Below the pieces are notes generated by a model. The model did no database searches. It had not been told where the DNA came from and saw only the letters and a program-made list of their open reading frames with translations. From assembly GCA_016845445.1 (NCBI GenBank), contig JAERSU010000254.1, positions 1 to 36,737 of the forward strand: 36,737 bases of DNA. Direction: 5' to 3'. The translations under genes were made by a program, and so were the position numbers. The number at the start of each line of letters is the position of its first letter. Position 1 is the first letter of the stretch. Source of the stretch: Oceanospirillaceae bacterium. Lineage in GTDB: Bacteria > Pseudomonadota > Gammaproteobacteria > Pseudomonadales > Balneatricaceae. Positions 25,096 to 35,002 of the stretch are shown one piece after another.

Positions 25096-26184
25096 TTAAG
25101 CATCCAAAGCCAAACAGTCTTCCATCTTCCAGCCGATAGTAACGGTATTGCCTTGTTGCAATGCCGCATGACCAGCTGAGTTAGGAACCTTGACGATAAA
25201 ATCGTCGTGACCACAAACGGTAAAACGCGTACGGATGTGGTCGCCATGATAGATTAGTTCTTCTACCCGGGCTGAAAATTGATTATCTACACTGCCTTCA
25301 GCGGGGGAGACAGTGACGCGCTCAGGGCGCAGGGATAAGGTAGTGCGATCGCCCACGGAATGCACATTGACTTGCTTAGCGCTAATGCTTTCGCCGCTGT
25401 CAGCGGTGACCTTAGCAACACCCTTTTCGAGTGCTGTTACGGTACCCATAATGCGGTTATTTTCACCGATAAAGTTAGCCACAAATGCATTGCTAGGGCT
25501 TTCATACAGTTCTGCTGGCGGCGCACATTGTTGCACGATACCATTTTCAAATACCGCAATGCGGTTGGACATGGTGAGGGCTTCGGTTTGGTCATGGGTT
25601 ACATAAACCACGGTTAGGCCTAGCTGTTCGTGTAGGTGCTTAATTTCGTATTGCATCTGTTCACGTAGATTTTTATCCAGTGCACCTAGAGGTTCATCCA
25701 TCAATACCAGATCAGGATCGAAGACCAAGGAACGCGCTACCGCCACACGTTGCTGCTGGCCACCGGATAACTGCATAGGGCGGCGACCGCCGAATTCACC
25801 CAGTTGCACCATATCCAATGCTCGTTTCACGCGTTCCTCGCGCTCTGCTTTACCCATACCACGTACTTCCAGTGGGAAGGCGAGGTTTTCGGCCACGGTC
25901 ATGTGTGGGAACAGAGCGTAGTTCTGGAATACCATGCCGATACCACGCTTGTAGGGTGGCACCTTGTTAATGGGCTTACCTTTCAAGTAGATCTCGCCGT
26001 GAGTCGCCGGTTCAAAACCAGCCAGCATCATCAAACAAGTGGTTTTTCCGGAACCGGAAGGGCCCAACATGGTAACAAACTCACCCTTGGCAACATCCAA
26101 GTTAAAGTTTTTTACCACCAGGATTTCACCATCGTAGCTTTTCTGAATATTTTCGAAACGAACCAGAGGGGATTCTGCGGACAT
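25096..26184 (-). CDS. ABC importer ATP-binding protein, PotA-like
   Basis: This 362-residue ATPase leads the four-gene importer operon. Walker A GPSGSGKTT (about 42-50), Q-loop VFQNYALFPHMTVAENLAFPL, signature LSGGQQQRVAVARSL, Walker B LVLMDEPLGALD and switch VTHDQTEAL are all present. After about residue 240 comes the TOBE regulatory domain (from NFIGENNRIMGTV), as in PotA-type importers. A 505-base AT-rich region lies upstream and should hold its promoter. The length is normal for the family. Confidence 0.93.
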   Translation of the reverse strand: MSAESPLVRFENIQKSYDGEILVVKNFNLDVAKGEFVTMLGPSGSGKTTCLMMLAGFEPATHGEIYLKGKPINKVPPYKRGIGMVFQNYALFPHMTVAENLAFPLEVRGMGKAEREERVKRALDMVQLGEFGGRRPMQLSGGQQQRVAVARSLVFDPDLVLMDEPLGALDKNLREQMQYEIKHLHEQLGLTVVYVTHDQTEALTMSNRIAVFENGIVQQCAPPAELYESPSNAFVANFIGENNRIMGTVTALEKGVAKVTADSGESISAKQVNVHSVGDRTTLSLRPERVTVSPAEGSVDNQFSARVEELIYHGDHIRTRFTVCGHDDFIVKVPNSAGHAALQQGNTVTIGWKMEDCLALDA

Positions 26185-26689
26185 AGTATGTGCTCGTGTA
26201 GTTTTTGTTATTTCGATTAATATCGATATTTTTTAAAAATGAGTACGTTATTAAGCCTGATAGTGGCAACCTACTCCAACTGTTAATTAGTCTAATAGAG
26301 CCTAATGGTATGGCTCATACAACCGGTAGCTATATTAAATTACGATTAACCTGCTAACCCTAGCATTGTTAATGGCTTCACCGAAACGTTAATTAACTTG
26401 TTAAATTTATTAATGTCGTTCTGATACAAGTTAGTGTGTAGAGGACTAATCAATCATCAATTTGTCCATCTATATAGTAGCTTAGCGTAAACAAGTGATT
26501 TGCCTAAATTAATAATGTTAATGGTGATATAGGCCTTTTTAATGCGCCCTAGTGGTTGACTAACACGCCTTGACGCCATTAAAGCACAGTCTTAATGATT
26601 ACATAAATGAAATAATTGCAGATCATTTATTAATTAACTTAATAAATTATGCTTGCGTCCTAGTCACGAACAGCGGGGTTTTTAGGGTT
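26185..26689. promoter_or_regulatory. AT-rich region upstream of the ABC importer operon
   Basis: These 505 bases hold no convincing gene. They are markedly AT-rich against their surroundings and repeat TTAAT-type words: TTAATTAACTT occurs near 26388 and 26630, TGTTAATGG near 26367 and 26517, and a palindrome ATTTATTAA-TTAAC-TTAATAAAT lies at 26625-26647. The repeats resemble the direct repeat beside the LysR gene (27579-27629). The region probably carries the importer promoter and its regulator sites, but no promoter could be fixed. Confidence 0.5.
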
Positions 26690-27538
26690 TTAGAAGATAT
26701 CGTGTTTGTTTTCTAGGATTTGTTGCGCTAACAATTGCGCCGCTTCATTGTGTAGATTGGGTGCCATGTGCAAGGCTACTTCGGATTCATCAAGGCTTGG
26801 CAGGCCATAGGATTCATCTAGCACTTTCAATCCTGGGCGGATATTGCTTTCACTTAACAGGGTAATGGCCAGGCCTGAATCAACGGCTGTTTTGATGGTT
26901 TCGTGGCTATGGCAGCTCAGCGCTACCTGCCAAGGAATGTTGGCTTTATCAAGGGCATTCAAGGTGGCTTGTCGGTAGCGACAGGGAGGCGGTACCAAAG
27001 CTAACGGTACTATGCCGTTGGCTGGCATTTGGAATTCTGTGCTGGCCAGCCATACAAGTTTTTCGCGATACAGAGGTATGCCATCGCCAGATGGTGGTAT
27101 CTGCGTAAGAATGGCCAGATCAATGTCACCAGTGTCTACCTGGGTTTTTAGTTTACTAGTAAGGCCAACTTTGATTTCCAGTTCAACATTAGCTTGTATG
27201 CGAGCAAAGCGGGCTAGGGTGCGAGAAAAGGCCAAGGACAGGTAGTCTTCGGGTGCACCCAGGCGAATATGACCTTTGAGTGGCATTTCGCGAAAACGAG
27301 ATTCTAATTCATCCGTTAGATGAATGATTTTCTTGGCATATTGATAGGCCACGGTGCCGTCGTCAGTGAGGCGGCAGTGACGGGTTGTGCGGCGCAGTAA
27401 TTGCTGGCCCAAGTCGTCTTCTAGGCGTTTAATCTGATGGCTCACGGTGGATTGGGTCATGTGACGGATCTTGGCCGCGCTAGTAAAGCTCTGGCCGTCA
27501 GCCACGGCAATAAATGTACGTAATAGTTCCAGATTCAT
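26690..27538 (-). CDS. LysR-family transcriptional regulator
   Basis: This 282-residue DNA-binding regulator has an N-terminal winged helix-turn-helix (residues 1-60: LELLRTFIAVADGQSFTSAAKIRHMTQSTVSHQIKRLEDDLGQ, with the recognition helix around STVSHQIKRLE). A C-terminal inducer-binding domain begins around residue 90 (GHIRLGAPEDYLS). The group is close to regulators of amino acid and amine metabolism, but the effector is unknown. It is divergent from the DUF1989 gene, which it likely controls, and lies downstream of the importer promoter region. The length is a little short of the usual 290-310. Confidence 0.93.
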   Translation of the reverse strand: MNLELLRTFIAVADGQSFTSAAKIRHMTQSTVSHQIKRLEDDLGQQLLRRTTRHCRLTDDGTVAYQYAKKIIHLTDELESRFREMPLKGHIRLGAPEDYLSLAFSRTLARFARIQANVELEIKVGLTSKLKTQVDTGDIDLAILTQIPPSGDGIPLYREKLVWLASTEFQMPANGIVPLALVPPPCRYRQATLNALDKANIPWQVALSCHSHETIKTAVDSGLAITLLSESNIRPGLKVLDESYGLPSLDESEVALHMAPNLHNEAAQLLAQQILENKHDIF

Positions 27539-27578
27539 CCCCGTTACTCTTAAGTAGCCAATGAACGGAAATAATATA

Positions 27579-27629
27579 TTATTAATTTTAATAAAAGTCT
27601 TGCGATTGTTTCATTTTATTAATTTTGAT
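27579..27629. promoter_or_regulatory. Direct repeat in the LysR/DUF1989 divergent region
   Basis: TTATTAATTTTAAT (27579-27592) and TTATTAATTTTGAT (27616-27629) are identical at 13 of 14 positions and start 37 bases apart, between two divergent genes. This placement suits binding sites of the LysR protein, but the T-N11-A rule is too loose to prove it in AT-rich DNA. Confidence 0.5.
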
Positions 27630-27674
27630 TAGTGTGCTTTCATAACCTAACACTAGTTTAAAGAAGAGATTACC

Positions 27675-28502
27675 ATGCACCAAGTTGCCAACCAGCGAGC
27701 GCCCATTATTTGCTACGACGTGGATTGCTTGCCACCTCACAATGATGAGTTTTATCAGCGTGCCAAAGCTGGCATGGAAAAGATTGATGAGGTGCTTGTT
27801 GCACCTCGGGATGGGGCTTGCTTTCAGGTGCCCGCTGGCCATTTCTTTCGCATTGTGAGTGTCGATGGGCCGCAAGTGGGTGATTTGAACCTCTGGCAGG
27901 CAGATAACCTGCAGGAACGTTTCTATAGTGGTAAAACTCGCCAACTACATGCCTCGCACGTTAGCACAGGTGATAAACTGTGGAGCAGCTTACCCGGTTT
28001 GCGGCCCTTAGCCACCATTACGCAGGACACGTTAGACTGGTACGGTTGGGATGAAGATGGGGGAGGGGTTCATGATGTGATTGGCACTCGCTGTGATCCC
28101 TACACCAATCATATGTTACATGGTGTCGATTATAATCATTGTTGCCATTCTAATCTTACCAGAGCCCTAGCTAAGCATTTGCATACCAGTGTCGAGCAAG
28201 CCGAGCCCCATATACATGATGTGCTCAATGTCTTTATGTGTACAGGTTTCACTAAGGATACCCATCAGTATTTTATGAAGGCCAGTCCGGTCCGCCCAGG
28301 CGACTATTTGGAAATGTTTGCCGAAACCGATCTGTTGGGTGCCTTATCGGCCTGCCCTGGCGGCGATTGCGGCAGCAGCCATTCTGATGATTCTACCCCC
28401 TGTTACCCCCTGCTGGTAGAAATCTACCAGCCGCATGAGGGGGCATTGGGTGATTGGCAGCCCAATGAAGTAAATGCCTATGGCGGGCGCCACGGCGGCT
28501 AG
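27675..28502 (+). CDS. DUF1989 family protein (urea carboxylase-associated / carboxyguanidine deiminase-like family)
   Basis: This 275-residue cytoplasmic protein belongs to the DUF1989 (PF09347) family. Conserved segments are VPAGHFFRIVSVDGPQVGDLN, HDVIGTRCDPYTN (H133, C140), CCHSNLTRAL (C156-H158), KASPVRPGDYLEMFAE and SACPGGDCGSSHSDD. The Cys/His residues probably bind a metal. Two members of this family form the carboxyguanidine deiminase CgdAB of guanidine degradation; others accompany urea carboxylase. Here only one copy exists, with no urea carboxylase or allophanate hydrolase, so the reaction is unknown. It is divergent from a LysR regulator. Its stop shares CTAG with the convergent SDR gene. 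Confidence 0.88.
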   Translation: MHQVANQRAPIICYDVDCLPPHNDEFYQRAKAGMEKIDEVLVAPRDGACFQVPAGHFFRIVSVDGPQVGDLNLWQADNLQERFYSGKTRQLHASHVSTGDKLWSSLPGLRPLATITQDTLDWYGWDEDGGGVHDVIGTRCDPYTNHMLHGVDYNHCCHSNLTRALAKHLHTSVEQAEPHIHDVLNVFMCTGFTKDTHQYFMKASPVRPGDYLEMFAETDLLGALSACPGGDCGSSHSDDSTPCYPLLVEIYQPHEGALGDWQPNEVNAYGGRHGG

Positions 28503-29281
28503 TCATAGCTGGCGAGGCTGTGGGTATCGCCATCCACAGCCAAGGCTTGGCCGGAAATTTTAGCGCCCAGGTCGGAAAAGCTAAACATAATCATATTGGC
28601 AATGTCTTCGGCGTCAACAAAGGTTTCCATGGAGGTATTGCGTACATTGTCGTGACGCACCTTGGCCAAGGATTCCCCCGTTGCTGCGGCGATATTGGCA
28701 ATTACCTGATCCATACGCGGGCCGTTTACTGAGCCAGGACAAATGCAATTTACTCGAATCTGATTGGGGCCTAATTCCATGGCCATGGTCTTTGTGAGGC
28801 CAACAATGGCCCATTTGGCGGCGGCATAGGGGCTGCGATTCGGGTAGCCATAGATACCAGCGGTGGATGACAGGTTCATAATGGCACCGCCATTGGCCTG
28901 CATCATGGGAATAGCTAGTTTACTGACGTAAAAGGTTGAGTGTAGGTTGACGTCAAAGGTGACTTTCCAAGCGTCGATATCAATGTCCTGCAGGGGACCA
29001 GCAGGCCCAGCTATGCCAGCGTTATTAACGAGAAAATCCAAGCGATCACCTAGTACGCTACGGGCCTGTCTAAACAACTCCGCCACGCTATCGGGACAGC
29101 TGACATCGGTCAGCGAAGCGCTGATGGTTGGATAATCAGCTTGCAAAGCTTGGATGGCCTTAGGATCCAGATCGCAGATGTGCACCTTGGCACCTGCTTG
29201 ATGTAGGGCAATGGCTGTAGCACGGCCAATGCCATTGGCACCGGCGGTAATGAGTGCCGTTTTGTGTTCGATTCCTTGCAT
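28499..29281 (-). CDS. Short-chain dehydrogenase/reductase (SDR), probably NAD-dependent
   Basis: This 260-residue classical SDR oxidises or reduces a hydroxyl/keto group with a nicotinamide cofactor. The cofactor loop TAGANGIG (12-19), an aspartate after the second strand (D37 in HICDLD, favouring NAD over NADP), NNAG (86-89), catalytic S139, Y152 and K156 (YAAAK) and the PGSVNGPRM block are visible. The substrate is unknown. It sits between the DUF1989 gene (convergent, shared CTAG stop) and the aminotransferase (divergent, 139-base gap), so a joint role in one pathway is plausible but unproven. Confidence 0.9.
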   Translation of the reverse strand: MQGIEHKTALITAGANGIGRATAIALHQAGAKVHICDLDPKAIQALQADYPTISASLTDVSCPDSVAELFRQARSVLGDRLDFLVNNAGIAGPAGPLQDIDIDAWKVTFDVNLHSTFYVSKLAIPMMQANGGAIMNLSSTAGIYGYPNRSPYAAAKWAIVGLTKTMAMELGPNQIRVNCICPGSVNGPRMDQVIANIAAATGESLAKVRHDNVRNTSMETFVDAEDIANMIMFSFSDLGAKISGQALAVDGDTHSLASYD

Positions 29282-29420
29282 TTATTTGTTCTTACTATTA
29301 GGTTGCGGGATAGGGGCAAGGTATCTTAAGCTGGATGGCTTTGCAAAGTATTTCGTATGGCATTTAACGGGGTACGGGATAAGTAAATTGAGGCCTTTAA
29401 GGTTAATTGGGGTAGGAGCT

Positions 29421-30593
29421 ATGGCAGAGTTTTCCTCTTTTTGTCAGCGCATTCAGGGTGATGGTGCAGCGGCTTGGGATATTCATATGCAGGCCCAGAA
29501 AGCCGCTGGCCGCGGTGAAGACGTGATTGTCATGTCCGTTGGTGATCCTGATATGGACACCCCGGTAGAGGTCGTCGATAAGGCGATTACGAGTTTGCGA
29601 GCGGGCGATACTCATTATGTAGATGTAATGGGCAAGGTCGAACTGCGACGGGCCATTGCCTACCGTCACAGGCAGCGTTCGGGCCAAGCAGTCAGTGAAG
29701 ATCAGGTCATGGTGTTTTGCGGTACGCAAAATGCCCTCTTTGCTAGTTTGCTTTGTCTGGTTGAAGCAGGGGATGAGGTAATTGTCATCGAACCCGCCTA
29801 TGTGACCTATGAAGCTAGTATCGGCGCCACAGGCGCCACCCTAGTGCGGGTAAGCTGTGCTGCCGATACCGGGTTTGCCTTGGATATTGATGCCCTTGGT
29901 GCAGCTATCACGCCACAAAGTAAATTGATTTTGCTGTGTAGCCCCAACAACCCAACGGGCTTGGTATTGTCACAAGCTGAGCTTGAGGCAGTGGCCGATC
30001 TGGCCATTAAACATGACCTTTGGCTAGTTTGTGATGATGTTTATGGGGAACTGGTATATGGCGATAATTACCTAGCCATGGCAAGTATCGATAGGGTAGC
30101 AGATCGTTTAGTGACATTAAGTAGTCTATCTAAATCCCATGCTATGAGCGGTTGGCGAGTAGGTTGGGCGATTGGTCCGCAAGCGCTTATGGGGCATTTT
30201 TACAATACCGCATTAACCATGCTCTATGGACTGCCTGGTTTCATCCAAGAGGGGGCGATTTGCGCACTAACAGATGCTTGGGATGAGCGTAAAACGATGC
30301 GAGATGTGTATGCTAAACGTATGTTGATGGTGCAGCAGGCGTTGCAGGATATGCCGCACTTGATACCGCTACAGCCCCAAGCCGGCATGTTTATCCTCGT
30401 TGATGTCCGGTCCACGGGCCTGACCAGTCAGGCCTTTGTTGAACAGTTATATCAACAACAAGGTGTGAGCGTATTGTCAGCAGCTGCCTTCGGAGCTTGT
30501 GCCGAAGGCTTTGTACGTATCTCGTTTGCTTTAGCGGATGATTTGCTCGACAAGGGGCTGCAACGCATCCGGCAATTTGTCACTGGCCTTTAA
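29421..30593 (+). CDS. Pyridoxal-phosphate aminotransferase, class I/II
   Basis: This 390-residue fold-type I aminotransferase should move an amino group between an amino acid or amine and a 2-oxo acid. Visible PLP-site features are SPNNPTG (174-180), DDVYGELVYG (205-214), the Schiff-base lysine K238 in SSLSKSHAMSGWRVGW and the carboxylate-binding R246. The start ATG at 29421 follows GGAG. A longer frame from 29211 would run back through the SDR start region and is rejected. It is divergent from the SDR gene, and its last 14 bases overlap the end of the convergent crotonase gene. The amino donor is not readable. Confidence 0.9.
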   Translation: MAEFSSFCQRIQGDGAAAWDIHMQAQKAAGRGEDVIVMSVGDPDMDTPVEVVDKAITSLRAGDTHYVDVMGKVELRRAIAYRHRQRSGQAVSEDQVMVFCGTQNALFASLLCLVEAGDEVIVIEPAYVTYEASIGATGATLVRVSCAADTGFALDIDALGAAITPQSKLILLCSPNNPTGLVLSQAELEAVADLAIKHDLWLVCDDVYGELVYGDNYLAMASIDRVADRLVTLSSLSKSHAMSGWRVGWAIGPQALMGHFYNTALTMLYGLPGFIQEGAICALTDAWDERKTMRDVYAKRMLMVQQALQDMPHLIPLQPQAGMFILVDVRSTGLTSQAFVEQLYQQQGVSVLSAAAFGACAEGFVRISFALADDLLDKGLQRIRQFVTGL

Positions 30594-31428
30594 ACTTGCT
30601 GTTGGTCGGTTGTAGCTCTTTATAGTCGGCATCTAGCTTCTGGCTTTTGGCGACAAATGCCGCCATTAGATCGGTTTCTGGTTGGAACATGCCGCCTTGC
30701 CAGGTGGCCTGATAGCGTAAGGAATCAGCCACACTATGATCACGGGCATAGGTAATGTTTTCTTTGCAGCCATACAGGGCCATGGGAGAGAACTTTGCCA
30801 TTTCTGCGGCAATGCCAAGTACGCCCTCTAACAAGGTCTCAGCATCTTCGTAGACCTTGTTAACCAAACGCCATTGCAAGGCTTCCTCGGCCAGCATGCG
30901 GCGACCAGTATAGGCTAGTTCTCGGGTCAGACCTTCGCCAATTAACTTAGGTAGGCGTTGCAGGGTACCAATGTCAGCGGCCAGCCCAAGCTTGATTTCT
31001 TCCACCGAAGCAAAGGCATCAGCGCTCATATAGCGACAGTCGCAGGCACAAGCCAGGTCAAGGGCACCGCCAATGCAGCCACCTTGAATAGCTGCCAAGA
31101 CTGGGAAACGAGCTTCTTCAACACAGCTAATAATATTTTGTAACTGGATAACAATTTGACGTAGATGCTCATTACGGCGGGCCGCTTCTTTGGGGCGTTT
31201 AATGGCACCGCTGGTAAACACAGATAAATCCATACCACTACAGAAGTGCTTGCCTTCACCACTAATGACAAGTACGCGGCATGCAGCATCTTCATCCAGT
31301 TGGCGAACTGCCTGTGGGAATTCTTGCCAAAAGTCCAAATTCATACTGTTGTATTGCTCAGGTCGATTAAAACGCAGGTGAGCGACCTTGTTGTCATCAA
31401 TGCTGAGATTAAAGGTTTGGTAATCCAT
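30580..31428 (-). CDS. Crotonase family protein, delta(3,5)-delta(2,4)-dienoyl-CoA isomerase-like
   Basis: This 282-residue crotonase matches the dienoyl-CoA isomerase branch (mammalian ECH1), which shifts double bases in polyunsaturated acyl-CoAs. The three acidic residues of that branch are in place: D124 in GGALDLACACD, E144 in SVEEIKLG and D152 in AADIGTLQRLPK. The oxyanion segment HFCSGMDLSVF is present. The start is the ATG at 31428 (MDYQTFNLSI); a longer frame from 31473 begins inside a palindrome and is unlikely. FadH lies directly upstream on the same strand, across a 50-base palindrome, so the pair covers two steps for odd-positioned double bonds. Confidence 0.88.
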   Translation of the reverse strand: MDYQTFNLSIDDNKVAHLRFNRPEQYNSMNLDFWQEFPQAVRQLDEDAACRVLVISGEGKHFCSGMDLSVFTSGAIKRPKEAARRNEHLRQIVIQLQNIISCVEEARFPVLAAIQGGCIGGALDLACACDCRYMSADAFASVEEIKLGLAADIGTLQRLPKLIGEGLTRELAYTGRRMLAEEALQWRLVNKVYEDAETLLEGVLGIAAEMAKFSPMALYGCKENITYARDHSVADSLRYQATWQGGMFQPETDLMAAFVAKSQKLDADYKELQPTNSKFKGQ

Positions 31429-31447
31429 GTTTGCTCCGGCTATATAG

Positions 31448-31497
31448 CCTGGCACTTTAGGGTCAGACCCCATGGGGTCTGACCCTAAAGTGCCAGG
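31448..31497. repeat. 50-base perfect palindrome between fadH and the dienoyl-CoA isomerase gene
   Basis: It is perfectly self-complementary about 31472/31473. Each half reads CCTGGCACTTTA then GGGTCAGACCCCA. The core matches the palindrome at 20679-20724, while the outer arms differ. It lies five bases beyond the fadH stop and could terminate or attenuate transcription, or be a mobile repeat. Confidence 0.85.
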
Positions 31498-31502
31498 TGT
31501 GT

Positions 31503-33539
<2,037 letters not shown>

Positions 33540-33594
33540 TTAATAATGAAGTATACATTATGCCGATTTGGCTAAAGGGTCAAATCAGTGACCT

Positions 33595-33617
33595 GTAGGT
33601 CGGACTTTAGTCCCACA
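33595..33617. repeat. REP-like hairpin, second copy of the GTAGGTCGG family
   Basis: GTAGGTCGGACT-TT-AGTCCCACA matches 20 of 23 positions of the unit at 7327-7349 read on the minus strand. Two of the three differences are paired changes in the stem (A-T to C-G). It lies between fadH and the acyltransferase gene. A CCTAC remnant sits at the end of that gene near 33672-33676. Confidence 0.7.
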
Positions 33618-33672
33618 AGTCGGATTAATATACAAAACACGCGCTTTGCTTGTGGGGCACACTGAACCTTGC

Positions 33673-34809
33673 CTACATTGTAGCGCGAAAAGGTAATTGT
33701 GTTGCAGCCCAATCCATATACTCAGTAACTTGTTTGGCTTCTTGCTGACAGAATTGTTCGATGGCAGTGTCAAAGCCTTTTTCCTGTAGCCAGTGATAGG
33801 AATGGGTAGGCTGGGGGATAAAACCGCGGGCTAGCTTGTGTTCCCCTTGGGCGCCAGCATCAAAGTGAGCTAACTGATTAGCAATACAGTAATCGATGCC
33901 TTGGTAATAACAGGCTTCAAAATGGAGGCAGGGGATTTCCTCTAGGCTACCCCAATAGCGGCCATAGAGGTTGTGATCATCCTTAAAATACCAGGCATAG
34001 GCAATGGCTTGCTCCTCCTTTACTGCCTGCATAAGCAGTATGTTTTCCGGCATGGTTTGACAAAGGAGCTGAAAAAACTGGTCATTTAGGTAAGGCTGGC
34101 GGCCCCGTACATGGTAGGTATTGGCGTAGCAAGCGTAGAACTCGTGTAGTTGTTGCTGGTTAATATCAGTCCCTGCTATCCAGTTAAAGCCGATGCCCTG
34201 TTGACGAATCTGTTGGCGTTCTTTGCGCAGATTTTTGCGTTTGCGAGAGGTTAATTTGTCCAAAAAACCGGCAAAGTCTTGATAGTCATCATTGTACCAA
34301 TGGTACTGGCAGCCTAAGCGTCGATGCCAATTGCTGTTGTTAGCACTAGGCCAGTCAGGAGCGTGAGCAAACAACCAATGCCAACTGTGGAAGCCATATG
34401 CTTCAGCAATATAGGGAATCTGTGTTTCAAGTTCGGGCAGTATCTTGCCTAGCTCGACATCAGGTGCCAGTAAAATGCGAGGCCCTGCACAGGGTGTGAA
34501 GGGTACCGCTGCTATTAACTTAGGGTAGTAGGGGCGATGATAGCGCTGATGTGCCTCTGCCCAAGCAAAATCAAACACATATTCACCCCAGGAGTGACGT
34601 TTTATGTAACCTGGAATAAGGGCCACGGGTTTGCCAAGGTCGACAAACTCAAGATGCATGGGTTGCCAGCCCGTATCGCCGCCGATACAACCACTGTGTT
34701 CTAGGCACTGGTGAAATTCATAGCGGGTAAATGGCGTATTGGTGTGCTCGTGAAAGTCCCAATCACACTGTATGATACTGTCGATAGAGTTATGGGCGAT
34801 GAGTTGCAT
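33673..34809 (-). CDS. COG3146/DUF482 GNAT-like protein (peptidogalycan biosynthesis/recognition family)
   Basis: This 378-residue cytoplasmic protein belongs to a family with an acyltransferase (GNAT/FemAB-like) fold whose function is not established. Diagnostic segments are PFTRYEFHQCLEHSGCIG near the N-terminus, GEYVFDFAWAEAHQ, FTPCAGPRIL, SRKRKNLRKERQ, GRYWGSLEEIPCLHFEACYYQGIDYCI and the C-terminal GAQGEHKLARGFIP with THSYHWL. I prefer the ATG at 34809; two codons earlier lies a TTG. No Shine-Dalgarno sequence is obvious. It is divergent from the DapA-like gene and monocistronic. The last bases overlap a repeat remnant. Confidence 0.87.
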   Translation of the reverse strand: MQLIAHNSIDSIIQCDWDFHEHTNTPFTRYEFHQCLEHSGCIGGDTGWQPMHLEFVDLGKPVALIPGYIKRHSWGEYVFDFAWAEAHQRYHRPYYPKLIAAVPFTPCAGPRILLAPDVELGKILPELETQIPYIAEAYGFHSWHWLFAHAPDWPSANNSNWHRRLGCQYHWYNDDYQDFAGFLDKLTSRKRKNLRKERQQIRQQGIGFNWIAGTDINQQQLHEFYACYANTYHVRGRQPYLNDQFFQLLCQTMPENILLMQAVKEEQAIAYAWYFKDDHNLYGRYWGSLEEIPCLHFEACYYQGIDYCIANQLAHFDAGAQGEHKLARGFIPQPTHSYHWLQEKGFDTAIEQFCQQEAKQVTEYMDWAATQLPFRATM

Positions 34810-34937
34810 TGGCAATGATTTGCTAGGTGTAAAAGGGCAGTAGAGCGGAGCATACCACGAACTAGTGCTCTAGTGGGGATTATTGTTTGAAGCAAATGCA
34901 TAACTAAATGTAATCGATAAGCAGAAGAAAATGTCGC

Positions 34938-34967
34938 TTGACCGAATTCCAATCTGCCCTTTATTCT
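34938..34967 (+). promoter_or_regulatory. Candidate sigma-70 promoter of the DapA-like gene
   Basis: TTGACC (34938-34943), a 17-base spacer and TTATTC (34961-34966) lie 36 bases before the ATG at 35003. The -35 box is good and the -10 box is weak. Confidence 0.35.
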
Positions 34968-35002
34968 TGCTTCTTTTGAAATAACCCATAAAGGTTGCTG
35001 TT

